Assembly (NCBI RefSeq): GCF_006334915.2
Contig: NZ_VDMA02000032.1
Span: 1 to 64,000, forward strand
Direction: 5' to 3'
Length of the DNA: 64,000 bases
Origin: Microbispora catharanthi
Lineage (GTDB): Bacteria > Actinomycetota > Actinomycetes > Streptosporangiales > Streptosporangiaceae
The position numbers and the translations under genes were made by a program. Below, in pieces: positions 40,838-49,710 of this stretch. The stretch's first letter is position 1; each line of letters starts with the position of its first letter. Below the pieces are notes generated by a model. That model worked only from the letters and a program-made list of their open reading frames with translations. It had not been told where the DNA came from and made no database searches.

Positions 40838-42463
40838 ATGTCCGATGCGTTCATCATCTGTTCCAGCCTGTCCTTCTCCTGGCCTGACGACACGCCCGTC
40901 TTCAGTGACCTGTCCTTCACCGTGGGCGGTGGCCGCACGGGCCTTGTCGCTCCGAACGGTGCGGGCAAGAGCACGCTGCTCAAGCTGATCGCCGGCGAGT
41001 ACCGGCCCCGCGGCGGGAGCGTGTCCGTCAGCGGCGTGCTCGGTTACCTGCCGCAGAGCCTGCCTCTCGCCGGCGACCTGACCGTGGCCGAGGTTCTCGG
41101 GATCGCCCCGGTGATCGCCGCGCTCGACGCCATCGAGGCGGGTGACGCCGCCGAGGAGCACTTCGCCACGATCGGCAACGACTGGGACATCGAGGAACGC
41201 ACCCGTGCCCAGCTCGACCGGCTCGGGCTCGGCGACCTTGCGTTCGGCCGCACACTGCGCACGCTGAGCGGCGGCCAGGTCGTCTCGCTCGGCCTGGCCG
41301 CCCAGCTCCTCAAGCGGCCCGACGTCCTGCTGCTGGACGAGCCGACGAACAACCTCGACCTCGGCGCGCGCCGCAGGCTCTACGACGTGCTCGGGGACTG
41401 GAACGGCTGCCTGCTGGTGGTCAGCCACGATCGGGCCCTGCTCGACCGCATGGACCGCATCGCCGAACTCGACCGGGGGGAGGTCCGCTTCTACGGCGGC
41501 GGTTTCACCGCGTACGAGGCGGCCGTACGCGGTGAGCAGGAGGCCGCCGAGCGGACCGTGCGCAGCGCCGAGCAGGAGCTCAAGCGCGAGAAGCGGGAGA
41601 TGCAGCAGGCTCGCGAGCGGGCCGAGCGCCGCGCGGGCAACGCCGCCCGCAATCTCAAGAACGCCGGGCTGGCGCGGATCTTCGCCGGGAACATGAAGCG
41701 GGGCGCCCAGGAGTCGGCGGGGCGGGCGGGCCAGATGCACGCCGCCCGCGTCAGCGACGCCAAGGCCAGGCTCGACGAGGCCGGTCGGGCGCTGCGCGAC
41801 GACCAGAAGATCGCGCTGGAGCTGCCGGGGACCAACGTGCCCGCCGGGCGAACGGTCTTCCTCGGCGAGGGCCTGCAGGCCCGTGGCCTGTTCGCCGAGC
41901 CGGGCGTCGATCTGGCGATCCGCGGCCCCGAGCGCATCGCGCTGACCGGCCCCAACGGCGCGGGAAAGTCCACCCTGCTGCGCCTGATCGGCGGCGAACT
42001 GGAGCCGGACGCCGGCACGACCAGGCGAGCCGACGGCCGGGTCGCCTACCTGTCGCAGCGGCTCGACCTGCTCGATGTGGATCGCACCGTGGCGGAGAAC
42101 CTGGCCGCGTTCGCCCCCGGCATGCCGGAGGCGGAGCGGATGAACCTGCTCGCCCGCTTCCTGTTCCGGGGCGCGCGTGCGCACCTGCCGGTGGGCGTGC
42201 TGTCGGGGGGCGAACGGCTGCGCGCCACGCTGGCCTGCGTGTTGTGCGCCGAACCGGCGCCCCAGCTCCTGCTGCTCGACGAGCCCACCAACAACCTCGA
42301 CCTGGTCAGCGTGGGGCAGTTGGAGAGCGCGCTCGGCGCGTACGAGGGGGCGTTCGTGGTGGTCAGCCACGACGAGCGGTTCCTCTCGGAGGTCGGGGTG
42401 GACCGGTGGCTGGAGCTGTCCGGGGGCCGTCTGCTGGAGACCGGGGGACCCGCCGGTGAGTGA
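40838..42463 (+). CDS. ABC-F family ribosome-protection-type ATPase (first)
   Basis: A 541-residue soluble protein with two ATP-binding domains and no membrane segment. ABC-F proteins bind the ribosomal E site and can displace antibiotics. Walker A motifs are APNGAGKST and GPNGAGKST; signatures LSGGQVVSLGLAAQLL and LSGGERLRATLACVL; Walker B LLLDEPTNNLD twice. The interdomain linker (about 240-340) is long, Lys/Arg-rich and helical. ATG 40838 has GAGG about eight bases upstream; a longer in-frame start at 40754 lies in the leader. It overlaps the next ABC-F by 8 bases and has a leader region with a candidate attenuator. Confidence 0.92.
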   Translation: MSDAFIICSSLSFSWPDDTPVFSDLSFTVGGGRTGLVAPNGAGKSTLLKLIAGEYRPRGGSVSVSGVLGYLPQSLPLAGDLTVAEVLGIAPVIAALDAIEAGDAAEEHFATIGNDWDIEERTRAQLDRLGLGDLAFGRTLRTLSGGQVVSLGLAAQLLKRPDVLLLDEPTNNLDLGARRRLYDVLGDWNGCLLVVSHDRALLDRMDRIAELDRGEVRFYGGGFTAYEAAVRGEQEAAERTVRSAEQELKREKREMQQARERAERRAGNAARNLKNAGLARIFAGNMKRGAQESAGRAGQMHAARVSDAKARLDEAGRALRDDQKIALELPGTNVPAGRTVFLGEGLQARGLFAEPGVDLAIRGPERIALTGPNGAGKSTLLRLIGGELEPDAGTTRRADGRVAYLSQRLDLLDVDRTVAENLAAFAPGMPEAERMNLLARFLFRGARAHLPVGVLSGGERLRATLACVLCAEPAPQLLLLDEPTNNLDLVSVGQLESALGAYEGAFVVVSHDERFLSEVGVDRWLELSGGRLLETGGPAGE

Positions 42464-44081
42464 CGCGCTGCTCGCCCGCGACCTCGTTCGCACGCTGGGC
42501 GGTCGGCGGGTGCTCGACGGCGTCACCCTCACCGCCGCCCCCGGCCGCCGGATCGGACTGATCGGCGAGAACGGCGCGGGCAAGTCCACCCTGCTGCGGC
42601 TGCTGGCGGGGGCGGACCAGCCCGACGCAGGCACCGTCGTCCGCCCGGCCGACCTCGGTTTCCTGCATCAGGAGATGCCGTTCGACGGCCAGGTCACGAT
42701 CGCCGACGTGCTCGGCGACGCCCTGCGCGAGGCACGCGCGGACCTGGCCGAGCTCGACCGGCTCACCCGCGCGCTGGCCGCAGCCCCGGACGACGCCTGC
42801 CTGCTCAGCGCGTACGGGGCGCGGCTGGAGCGGGCGCAGGAGCGCGAGTCCTGGGACGCCGACCGGCGTGCCGGGATCGTCCTCGACCGGCTCGGCCTCG
42901 GCGGTGTGCCCCACTTCCGTACGCTCGCGACGCTGTCGGGCGGGCAGCGCGGGCGGCTGGCCCTGGCGGCGCTGCTCGTCAGACGGCCCGCGGCGCTGCT
43001 GCTCGACGAGCCCACCAATCATCTGGACGACGACGCCGCGGTGTTCGTGGAGGAACAGCTCCGCGGCATGACGGGGGTCGTGGTGGTGGCGAGCCACGAC
43101 CGGGCGTTCCTCGACGCGGTCTGCACGGACCTGGTCGATCTCGACCCCGCCGTCGGCGGGCCCGTCCGATACGGGGGCGGCTACGGCGCCTACCTGACGG
43201 AGAAGCGCGCGGAGCGGGAGCGCTGGGAACGGCGTTACGCGGAGGAGCAGGCGGAGCTCGGCGACCTGCGCCGGGCCGTCGCGGTGACGGCGCGGCGGGT
43301 GGCGCAGGACGGATTGAGGCGCGACAACGAGAAGATGGGGTACGGCCACACCGGGGGGCGCGTGCAGAGCCAGATCTCGCGACGGGTGCGCAACGCCGCG
43401 CGGCGGCTGGCCGAACTGGAGGGCGACCAGGTGGCGGCTCCACCGGCCCCGTTGCGCTTTCGTGCTTCCGCCCTGGTCGCCGACGTCGCCTCCGGCACTC
43501 CGGAGGACGCCGCTTCCGGCGTGCCTTTGCTTTCGCTGCGGGAGGTGCGGGTGCCGGGGCGGCTCGCGATCGACCGGCTCGACGTGCTCCCGGGTGAGCG
43601 GTTGCTGGTCACCGGGCCGAATGGAGCGGGCAAGTCGACGCTCCTGGCCGTGCTGGCCGGACGACTGGGCGCGGAGGGCGAGGTGCGGCGCAGGCGCGGC
43701 CTCACCGTCGCCCTGCTGGCCCAGGACACCGTGTTCGAGCGGCCGGACCGCACGGCGCGGGAGACGTACGAACTGGTCCTCGGCGCGGAGCGCGCCGAGT
43801 CGGTGCCGCTGCGCTCCCTCGGGTTGATGGGGCCGCGGGACCTGGACGTGCGGGTGGGCGAGCTGTCCGTCGGACAGCGCCGGAGGCTCGCGCTGGCGCT
43901 GCTGGTGGCGGACCCGCCCGAACTGCTTGTGCTGGACGAGCCCACGAACCACCTCGCGCCCCGCCTGTCCGGCGAGCTGGAGGAGGCCATCGGCGCCGAA
44001 GGGCCCGGCGCGATCGTGCTCGCCGGCCATGACCGGTGGTTGCGCACCCGGTGGCGGGGCCGCCGCGTCCGGCTTCCTTAG
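42456..44081 (+). CDS. ABC-F family ribosome-protection-type ATPase (second)
   Basis: A second 541-residue ABC-F, starting at the GTG that overlaps the first gene by 8 bases. Walker A motifs are GENGAGKST and GPNGAGKST; signatures LSGGQRGRLALAALL and LSVGQRRRLALALL; Walker B LLLDEPTNHLDDDA and LVLDEPTNHLAPRLSGELEEAI. The NHLxPxLxxELE ending recalls the macrolide-resistance ABC-Fs of actinomycetes (TlrC, OleB, CarA). That is from memory, not a database comparison. The two are co-translated and could act together or on different antibiotics. It converges on the Lrp gene. Confidence 0.92.
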   Translation: MSDALLARDLVRTLGGRRVLDGVTLTAAPGRRIGLIGENGAGKSTLLRLLAGADQPDAGTVVRPADLGFLHQEMPFDGQVTIADVLGDALREARADLAELDRLTRALAAAPDDACLLSAYGARLERAQERESWDADRRAGIVLDRLGLGGVPHFRTLATLSGGQRGRLALAALLVRRPAALLLDEPTNHLDDDAAVFVEEQLRGMTGVVVVASHDRAFLDAVCTDLVDLDPAVGGPVRYGGGYGAYLTEKRAERERWERRYAEEQAELGDLRRAVAVTARRVAQDGLRRDNEKMGYGHTGGRVQSQISRRVRNAARRLAELEGDQVAAPPAPLRFRASALVADVASGTPEDAASGVPLLSLREVRVPGRLAIDRLDVLPGERLLVTGPNGAGKSTLLAVLAGRLGAEGEVRRRRGLTVALLAQDTVFERPDRTARETYELVLGAERAESVPLRSLGLMGPRDLDVRVGELSVGQRRRLALALLVADPPELLVLDEPTNHLAPRLSGELEEAIGAEGPGAIVLAGHDRWLRTRWRGRRVRLP

Positions 44082-44090
44082 GCGGCACAC

Positions 44091-44120
44091 GCTCCGGCCG
44101 CGGAAGGCCGGCGCCGGAGC
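44091..44120. terminator. Hairpin between convergent ABC-F and Lrp genes
   Basis: GCTCCGGC (44091-44098) and GCCGGAGC (44113-44120) form a perfect 8-bp stem ten bases after the ABC-F stop. No T-tract follows. Confidence 0.4.
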
Positions 44121-44145
44121 CTCCGTCAGCGGGTGCCTCAGGAGG

Positions 44146-44637
44146 TCAGTGGGTGCCCCAGGAATAGGTCTGCTTGTGCAGCTTGAGGTAGACGAACGTC
44201 TCGGTCGCGCGCACGCTGGAGATCGCCCGGATCTTCCCCAGGATCTCGAGCAGGTGGGTGTCGCCCTCGCAGACCACCTCGACCATGATGTCGACCGAGC
44301 CGGCCGTGAGCACCACGTAGTCGATCTCGGGGATCTGCGACAGTTCGTCGGCGACCCGCTCCAGGTCGCCCTCGCACTTGATGCCGATCATGGCCTGGCG
44401 GGGGAAGCCCAGGGTGAGCGGGTCGGTGACGGCGACGATCTGCATGACGCCGAGGTCGAGAAGGCGCTGTACGCGCTGACGCACCGCGGCCTCCGACAGC
44501 CCCACCGCCTTGCCGATGGCGGCGTACGGCTTTCGCCCGTCCATCTGAAGCTGCTCGATGATCTGCTTGGAGATCTCGTCGAGCACCACCGGCCCACCCT
44601 TCGCGGCAGCCGCGCGAGCCTTAGGCGGAGTCGTCAT
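44146..44637 (-). CDS. Lrp/AsnC-family transcriptional regulator
   Basis: A 163-residue Lrp-type regulator. The N-terminal helix-turn-helix (about 20-65, LDEISKQIIEQLQMDGRKPYAAIGKAVGLSEAAVRQRVQRLLDLGVMQI) is followed by the RAM effector domain (about 80-155). The ATG at 44637 is chosen because the domain begins about 20 residues later; the open frame upstream to 44772 is not conserved. It is divergent from the aminobutyraldehyde-type dehydrogenase and transporter genes and probably senses a polyamine or amino acid. A palindrome at 44725-44739 lies between. Confidence 0.93.
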   Translation of the reverse strand: MTTPPKARAAAAKGGPVVLDEISKQIIEQLQMDGRKPYAAIGKAVGLSEAAVRQRVQRLLDLGVMQIVAVTDPLTLGFPRQAMIGIKCEGDLERVADELSQIPEIDYVVLTAGSVDIMVEVVCEGDTHLLEILGKIRAISSVRATETFVYLKLHKQTYSWGTH

Positions 44638-44702
44638 CCTCGGGGGGTGTCCTCTCTTGGCGGGCTTCGATCGCCGTAGCGACCTGGTGTTACAGCATCG
44701 TG

Positions 44703-44739
44703 TTTGACATGTTGCGCTTGTGGTCTGACATGTTGTCAG
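44703..44739. promoter_or_regulatory. Lrp-type operator candidate: repeats and a perfect palindrome
   Basis: TGACATGTTG occurs at 44705-44714 and 44726-44735, 21 bases apart (two helical turns). The second copy is part of CTGACATGTTGTCAG (44725-44739), perfect 6-bp arms around a 3-base centre. Both lie in the 222-base divergent gap. Confidence 0.55.
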
Positions 44740-44859
44740 CTCCATCGCTCGCTTCAAGCGATTCCGTAGCAATTTGGTATCTTAGCGACGAAATCCCTTG
44801 TCGTAGGCTCTTTCCTCTGCCAGAGTCGCGACAACTCAGCCACCACCAGGAGGTCAACG

Positions 44860-46293
44860 GTGACCACCCGTCTTCAGAACTTCGTGAACGGGAAGTTCGT
44901 CGACGCCGCCAGCGGCCGTTTCTCCGACGTCGTAGACCCTACGACGGGGGAGGTCTACGCCCAGGCACCGGTGTCGGGTCAGGAGGACGTCGACGCCGCG
45001 TACGCCGCCGCGGCGGCCGCCTTCGAGACGTGGGGCCAGACGACGCCGGGCGAGCGCGCGGCGCTGCTGCTGAAGGTCGCCGACGCGATCGAGGCCCGCG
45101 CCGACGAGATCAACGAGGCCGAGTGCCGTAACACCGGCAAGCCCCGCGCCCGCATGGCCGAGGACGAGACCCCGGTCGCCGCCGACCACTTCCGGTTCTT
45201 CGCCGGTGCGGCCCGCACCCTGGAGGGCCCCACCGCCGGGGAGTTCCTCGCCGACCACACCTCGATGATCCGGCACGAGCCGATCGGCGTCATCGGCCAG
45301 GTCACGCCGTGGAACTACCCGATGATGATGGCGGTGTGGAAGATCGCCCCCGCGCTCGCGGCCGGCAACACGATCGTGCTCAAGCCGTCCGACACCACCC
45401 CGGTCTCCACGCTGAAGCTGGCCGAGATCCTCGGTGACGTCCTGCCGGCCGGCGTCTTCAACGTCGTGACCGGCGACCGGGAGACCGGCTCACTGGTCGT
45501 CGGCCACCCGGCCGCGAGCATGGTCGCGATCACCGGCTCGGTCGGCGCGGGCATGTCGGTCGCCAGGACCGCCGCCGACGACCTCAAGCGCGTCCACCTG
45601 GAGCTGGGCGGCAAGGCCCCGGTCGTGATCTTCGAGGACGTCAAGGACATCAAGGCCGTCGCCGAGGCGGTCGCCGGGGCGGGCCTCTACAACGCCGGCC
45701 AGGACTGCACCGCCGCCTGCCGCGTGCTCGTGCAGGAGAGCATCCACGACGAGTTCGCCGCGGCGCTGGCCGAGGCCGCCGCCGCCACCAAGCTGGGCGG
45801 CCACGACGTGGAGGACGCCTACTTCGGGCCGCTGAACAACGCCAACCAGCTCGCCCGGGTCGAGGGCTTCTTCCAGCGGGTCCCCGAGCACGCGAAGGTC
45901 CTCACCGGCGGCACCCGCGTCGGCGACCAGGGCTTCTTCTTCGCACCGACCGTCGTGGACGGGCTGAAGCAGGACGACGAGATGGTCCAGGACGAGATCT
46001 TCGGGCCCGTCATGACCGTCCAGACGTTCACCGACGAGGCCGACGCGCTGGCCAAGGCCAACGGCGTCCGCTACGGCCTGTCCGGCTCGGTGTGGACCTC
46101 CGACCACGGCCGCGCGATGCGGATGTCCAAGCGGCTCGACTTCGGCATCGTCTGGGTCAACACCCACATCCCGTTCGTGTCCGAGATGCCGCACGGCGGC
46201 TTCAAGCACTCGGGCTACGGCAAGGACCTGTCCGTCTTCGGCCTGCACGACTACACCCGCGTCAAGCACGTCATGCACTACATCGGCGAATAG
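44860..46293 (+). CDS. Aminobutyraldehyde-type aldehyde dehydrogenase
   Basis: A 477-residue NAD-dependent aldehyde dehydrogenase, most like gamma-aminobutyraldehyde dehydrogenase (PatD/Prr), which converts 4-aminobutanal to GABA. It has the oxyanion residue Asn152 (TPWNYP), the general base Glu249 (LELGGKAPVV), the nucleophile Cys283 (GQDCTAACR) and the late EIFGPVMTVQTF motif. The GTG start is preceded by AGGAGG. It leads a collinear series of a PotABCD-like importer and a FAD oxidase, so a polyamine aldehyde is the likely substrate. Betaine aldehyde is an alternative. Confidence 0.9.
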   Translation: MTTRLQNFVNGKFVDAASGRFSDVVDPTTGEVYAQAPVSGQEDVDAAYAAAAAAFETWGQTTPGERAALLLKVADAIEARADEINEAECRNTGKPRARMAEDETPVAADHFRFFAGAARTLEGPTAGEFLADHTSMIRHEPIGVIGQVTPWNYPMMMAVWKIAPALAAGNTIVLKPSDTTPVSTLKLAEILGDVLPAGVFNVVTGDRETGSLVVGHPAASMVAITGSVGAGMSVARTAADDLKRVHLELGGKAPVVIFEDVKDIKAVAEAVAGAGLYNAGQDCTAACRVLVQESIHDEFAAALAEAAAATKLGGHDVEDAYFGPLNNANQLARVEGFFQRVPEHAKVLTGGTRVGDQGFFFAPTVVDGLKQDDEMVQDEIFGPVMTVQTFTDEADALAKANGVRYGLSGSVWTSDHGRAMRMSKRLDFGIVWVNTHIPFVSEMPHGGFKHSGYGKDLSVFGLHDYTRVKHVMHYIGE

Positions 46294-46344
46294 GTACGTC
46301 GGGCTGCGGCCGGACACCTATCGAAAAAGAGGGATAAGCCTGGA

Positions 46345-47493
46345 ATGACAGAGATCCAGGCGGGCCCGGGGGCAGCCGTCGCGGCTGCCCCCGTATCAGG
46401 AGACGTGCCCGCCATCGAACTCGACAACGTGGTCAAGGAGTACGTCTCGCACGGCGAGGTCGTACAGGCGGTCAAGGGCGTGAGCCTGGCTATCGCGGAG
46501 GGGGAGTTCTTCTCCCTCCTCGGCCCCTCAGGCTGCGGCAAGACCACCAGCATGCGAATGATCGCCGGGTTCGAGGACCCCACACAGGGGGTCGTCAGGC
46601 TCCACGGGGAGGACGTCACGAACGTCCCGCCGAACAAGCGTGACATCAACATGGTGTTCCAGTCCTACGCGCTGTTCCCGCACATGAACGTCTGGGACAA
46701 CGTCGCGTTCGGGCTCAAGCGCAAGAAGGTCCCCGACACGGAGATCAAGCGCCGCGTCGGCGAGATCCTGGAGGTCGTGGACCTGGTCGGCCGCGAGAAG
46801 CGCCGGCCGAAGGAGATGTCGGGAGGCCAGCAGCAGCGCGTCGCGCTCGCCCGCGCCCTGGTCAACCGGCCCCGCGCGCTCCTGCTCGACGAGCCGCTCG
46901 GCGCGCTCGACCTCAAGCTCCGCCAGGCCATGCAGATCGAGCTCAAGCGCATCCAGCGCGAGGTCGGCCTCACGTTCGTCTACGTGACGCACGACCAGAG
47001 CGAGGCGCTGACGATGAGCGACCGCATCGCGGTCATGCACGACGGCCTCGTGGAGCAGCTCGCGGACCCCCGCGAGATCTACGAGCGGCCCGCCAGCAAG
47101 TTCGTGGCCGGTTTCATCGGCACCTCCAACCTGCTGAGCGGGACCGTCCAGCAGGTCACCGGCGACACGGCCGTGCTCGCGCTCGGCGCGAGCGACCGGA
47201 TCCTCATCCCCGCCGACGGCGCGCTCGCGGCCGGCGCCACGGTCGACCTCACGGTCCGGCCCGAGAAGATCAAGATCGCGAAGGATCAGCCGGAAGGCGA
47301 CCTCAGCGTGGTGCGGGGGACGGTCGCCGAGGTCGTCTACCTCGGCACTTACAACAGCTACGTCGTGGTGCTCGGCGACGGCGCCGAGATCACGGTCTTC
47401 GAGCAGAACGCACACGACAGCACGATCACCGCCGAGCGAGGTGACACGGTCTGGCTCTCCTGGCAGCCCTGGCACTCCTACGCGCTGCGGTAA
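46345..47493 (+). CDS. potA: Spermidine/putrescine-type ABC importer ATPase
   Basis: A 382-residue PotA-like ATPase with Walker A GPSGCGKT (60-67), signature EMSGGQQQRVALARAL, Walker B LLLDEPLGALD and an H-loop THDQSEALTMSD. A C-terminal TOBE domain follows (about 300-380, VDLTVRPEKIKI). The gene lies 51 bases after the dehydrogenase stop. It supplies energy to the two permeases downstream. Confidence 0.92.
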   Translation: MTEIQAGPGAAVAAAPVSGDVPAIELDNVVKEYVSHGEVVQAVKGVSLAIAEGEFFSLLGPSGCGKTTSMRMIAGFEDPTQGVVRLHGEDVTNVPPNKRDINMVFQSYALFPHMNVWDNVAFGLKRKKVPDTEIKRRVGEILEVVDLVGREKRRPKEMSGGQQQRVALARALVNRPRALLLDEPLGALDLKLRQAMQIELKRIQREVGLTFVYVTHDQSEALTMSDRIAVMHDGLVEQLADPREIYERPASKFVAGFIGTSNLLSGTVQQVTGDTAVLALGASDRILIPADGALAAGATVDLTVRPEKIKIAKDQPEGDLSVVRGTVAEVVYLGTYNSYVVVLGDGAEITVFEQNAHDSTITAERGDTVWLSWQPWHSYALR

Positions 47494-47545
47494 ATCCCGC
47501 GTCGACTTCCTTCCCCCGTCGAACCCCCGCGACGAATCCCCGAAT

Positions 47546-47580
47546 CCCGGTACAGCGAACCCGGTACAGCGAACCCGGAG
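47546..47580. repeat. Tandem 14-bp repeat before the binding-protein gene
   Basis: CCCGGTACAGCGAA occurs at 47546-47559 and 47560-47573, with a truncated third copy to about 47578. It spans most of the space before the SBP start at 47591 and ends in GGAG, the likely ribosome site. Confidence 0.7.
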
Positions 47581-47590
47581 CACGAACCCC

Positions 47591-48850
47591 ATGAACGACC
47601 CATACAGGCAGGACCCCGCCCTCCTCCGCGGCATGACCCAGCGCCGGCTCGGCAGGCGCGACGCCTTCCGGCTCGCGGGCCTGTCGGCCGCCGGGCTCGC
47701 CCTCGCGGCCTGCGGCGTGCAGGGCAAGGGCGCGGCCAGGCCGTCCTCCTCCGCCCAGGCCCAGTCCGAGGTGGAGAAGTACTGGTCGGGCAAGACCAAG
47801 AACGGCCACGTGGACTTCGCCAACTGGCCGCTCTACATGGACCCCAAGCAGCCCGAGCTCAAGCAGTTCACCCAGCAGACCGGGATCACGGTGACCTACA
47901 AGGAGGTCATCCAGGACAACCCGAGTTGGTTCGCCAAGATCCAGCCGCAGCTCGCGGCCGGGCAGTCGATCGACTACGACCTGATGGTCGTCACCAACGG
48001 CCTGCACTTCACCCAGCTCGTCCAGCTCGGCTACCTCGTTCCGCTCGACCACGCCAAGCTGCCGAACTTCACGGCCAACGCGGGGGAGCGGTACAAGAAC
48101 GAGTCGTTCGACCCCGGCAACGTCTACAGCATCCCGTGGGCCTCCGGCATGACCGGCATCGCCTACAACCCCAAGTACGTCGACACCCCGCCGACCAGCA
48201 TGGCCGACCTCTGGAACCCCAAGTACAAGGGCAAGGTCGGCATGATGTCCGACTCCCAGGAGATCGCCAACTTCGGCCTGTTCGCGCTCGGCATCGACCC
48301 GGACACCTCGACCGAGGCGGACTGGCAGAAGGCCGCGGCCAAGCTCCAGGAGCAGCGCGACGCCGGCATCGTGCGCAAGTACTACGACCAGGCGTACATC
48401 GACCCGCTGGCCAAGGGCGACATCTGGCTCACGATGGCGTGGTCGGGCGACGTCTTCCAGAAGAACGTCTCCGACGGCACGGACCTCAAGTTCGTGATCC
48501 CGCAGGAGGGCGCGACCATCTGGACGGACAACATGATGATCCCGAAGACCGCGACGAACCCGGTCGACGCGATCATGCTGATGGACTTCTTCTACGACGT
48601 GAACGTGGCGGGGCACCTCGCGGAGTACATCAACTACGTCACCCCGGTCCCGGCCGCCAAGGACGTCATCGCCGCCGACGCCGCCAAGGCCACGGGCGCC
48701 GACAAGAAGCTCCTGGAGCAGGTGTCGACCAGCTCGCTGGTGTTCCCCAGTGCCGAGGACTACGCCAAGCTCCGGAGCTACAAGAACTTCAAGACGCCGC
48801 AGGAGCAGAAGAAGTTCGAGTCCATCTTCCAGGCGATCACGACGGCATGA
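47591..48850 (+). CDS. Polyamine-type ABC substrate-binding lipoprotein
   Basis: A 419-residue PotD-like binding protein. The N terminus has twin arginines (GRRDAFRLAGLSAAGLAL) followed by the lipobox LAACG, suggesting Tat export and lipidation. The mature region has the SBP_bac pattern, with FANWPLYMDPK, SIPWASGMTGIAYNPKYV and YINYVTPVPAAKDVI, close to spermidine/putrescine binders. The ATG at 47591 is chosen; an open frame reaching back to 47441 overlaps potA. The stop overlaps the next start (ATGA). Confidence 0.9.
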   Translation: MNDPYRQDPALLRGMTQRRLGRRDAFRLAGLSAAGLALAACGVQGKGAARPSSSAQAQSEVEKYWSGKTKNGHVDFANWPLYMDPKQPELKQFTQQTGITVTYKEVIQDNPSWFAKIQPQLAAGQSIDYDLMVVTNGLHFTQLVQLGYLVPLDHAKLPNFTANAGERYKNESFDPGNVYSIPWASGMTGIAYNPKYVDTPPTSMADLWNPKYKGKVGMMSDSQEIANFGLFALGIDPDTSTEADWQKAAAKLQEQRDAGIVRKYYDQAYIDPLAKGDIWLTMAWSGDVFQKNVSDGTDLKFVIPQEGATIWTDNMMIPKTATNPVDAIMLMDFFYDVNVAGHLAEYINYVTPVPAAKDVIAADAAKATGADKKLLEQVSTSSLVFPSAEDYAKLRSYKNFKTPQEQKKFESIFQAITTA

Positions 48851-49710
48851 GCAGGCTCAGGGCTTCGCTGACGCCGTACCTGCTGCTCTTCCCCGGCACG
48901 CTCTGGTTGGCGATCTTCTTCGTCATCCCGACGGTCGTCATGCTTTCGCTGTCGCTGCAGTCGGGCGACGTGGTCAACGGCTATGCGTTCACCTTCAACT
49001 GGCACAGCTACGTCGACGGGATCAGCACCTACCACGACCAGATCATCCGGTCCCTGGTGTACGGCCTGTTCTCGACGCTGATCCAGATCGTCATCGGGTT
49101 CCCCGTGGCGTACTGGATCGCCTTCAAGGGCGGCAGCCGCAAGTCGGTCTACCTGTTCCTGCTGCTGCTGCCCTTCCTGGTGTCGTTCGTGCTGCGCACC
49201 ATCTCCTGGCAGTTCTTCCTGTCCGACAACGGCATGCTGCTCGGACCGCTCAAGTCGATGGGCCTGGTGCCGCAGGACTTCCACATCCTCGCCACGAGCG
49301 CGGCGGTGATCGGCGGCCTGGCGTACAACTTCCTGCCGTTCATGATCCTGCCGATGTACGTGGCGCTGGAGCGGATCGACCCGCGCGTCCTGGAGGCCGC
49401 GCAGGACCTGTACGCCAGCAAGGTGCAGACCTTCCTGCGCGTCGTGCTGCCGCTGTCGCTGCCGGGCGTGTTCGCCGGCGTGCTGATGACGTTCGTCCCG
49501 GCCACGTCCGACTACGTCAACGCGTCCGTGCTCGGCGGCACCAGCAACACGATGATCGGCAACGTCATCCAGAACCAGTTCCTGATCAACCAGGACTACC
49601 CGACCGCCTCGGCGCTGTCGTTCACGCTGATGGCCCTGCTGCTGGTGGGCATCTTCGCGTACGCCAGGGCGCTCGGCACCGAGGACGTGCTGGAGGTGGC
49701 GGCCCGATGA
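48847..49710 (+). CDS. Polyamine-type ABC permease (PotB-like)
   Basis: A 287-residue permease of the PotB type, with about six transmembrane segments (YLLLFPGTLWLAIFFVIPTVVML first). The EAA-like loop LEAAQDLYASKVQTFLRVVLPLSLPGV contacts the ATPase. The ATG start overlaps the SBP stop by four bases. It pairs with the next gene. Confidence 0.92.
   Translation: MSRLRASLTPYLLLFPGTLWLAIFFVIPTVVMLSLSLQSGDVVNGYAFTFNWHSYVDGISTYHDQIIRSLVYGLFSTLIQIVIGFPVAYWIAFKGGSRKSVYLFLLLLPFLVSFVLRTISWQFFLSDNGMLLGPLKSMGLVPQDFHILATSAAVIGGLAYNFLPFMILPMYVALERIDPRVLEAAQDLYASKVQTFLRVVLPLSLPGVFAGVLMTFVPATSDYVNASVLGGTSNTMIGNVIQNQFLINQDYPTASALSFTLMALLLVGIFAYARALGTEDVLEVAAR

Noticed and set aside
40705..40887. A 60-residue frame overlapping the ABC-F start, including ATG 40741
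   Set aside because: It runs into the ABC-F gene in another frame, has no close ribosome site and no recognisable content. The nine-codon frame at 40679 is a better leader candidate.
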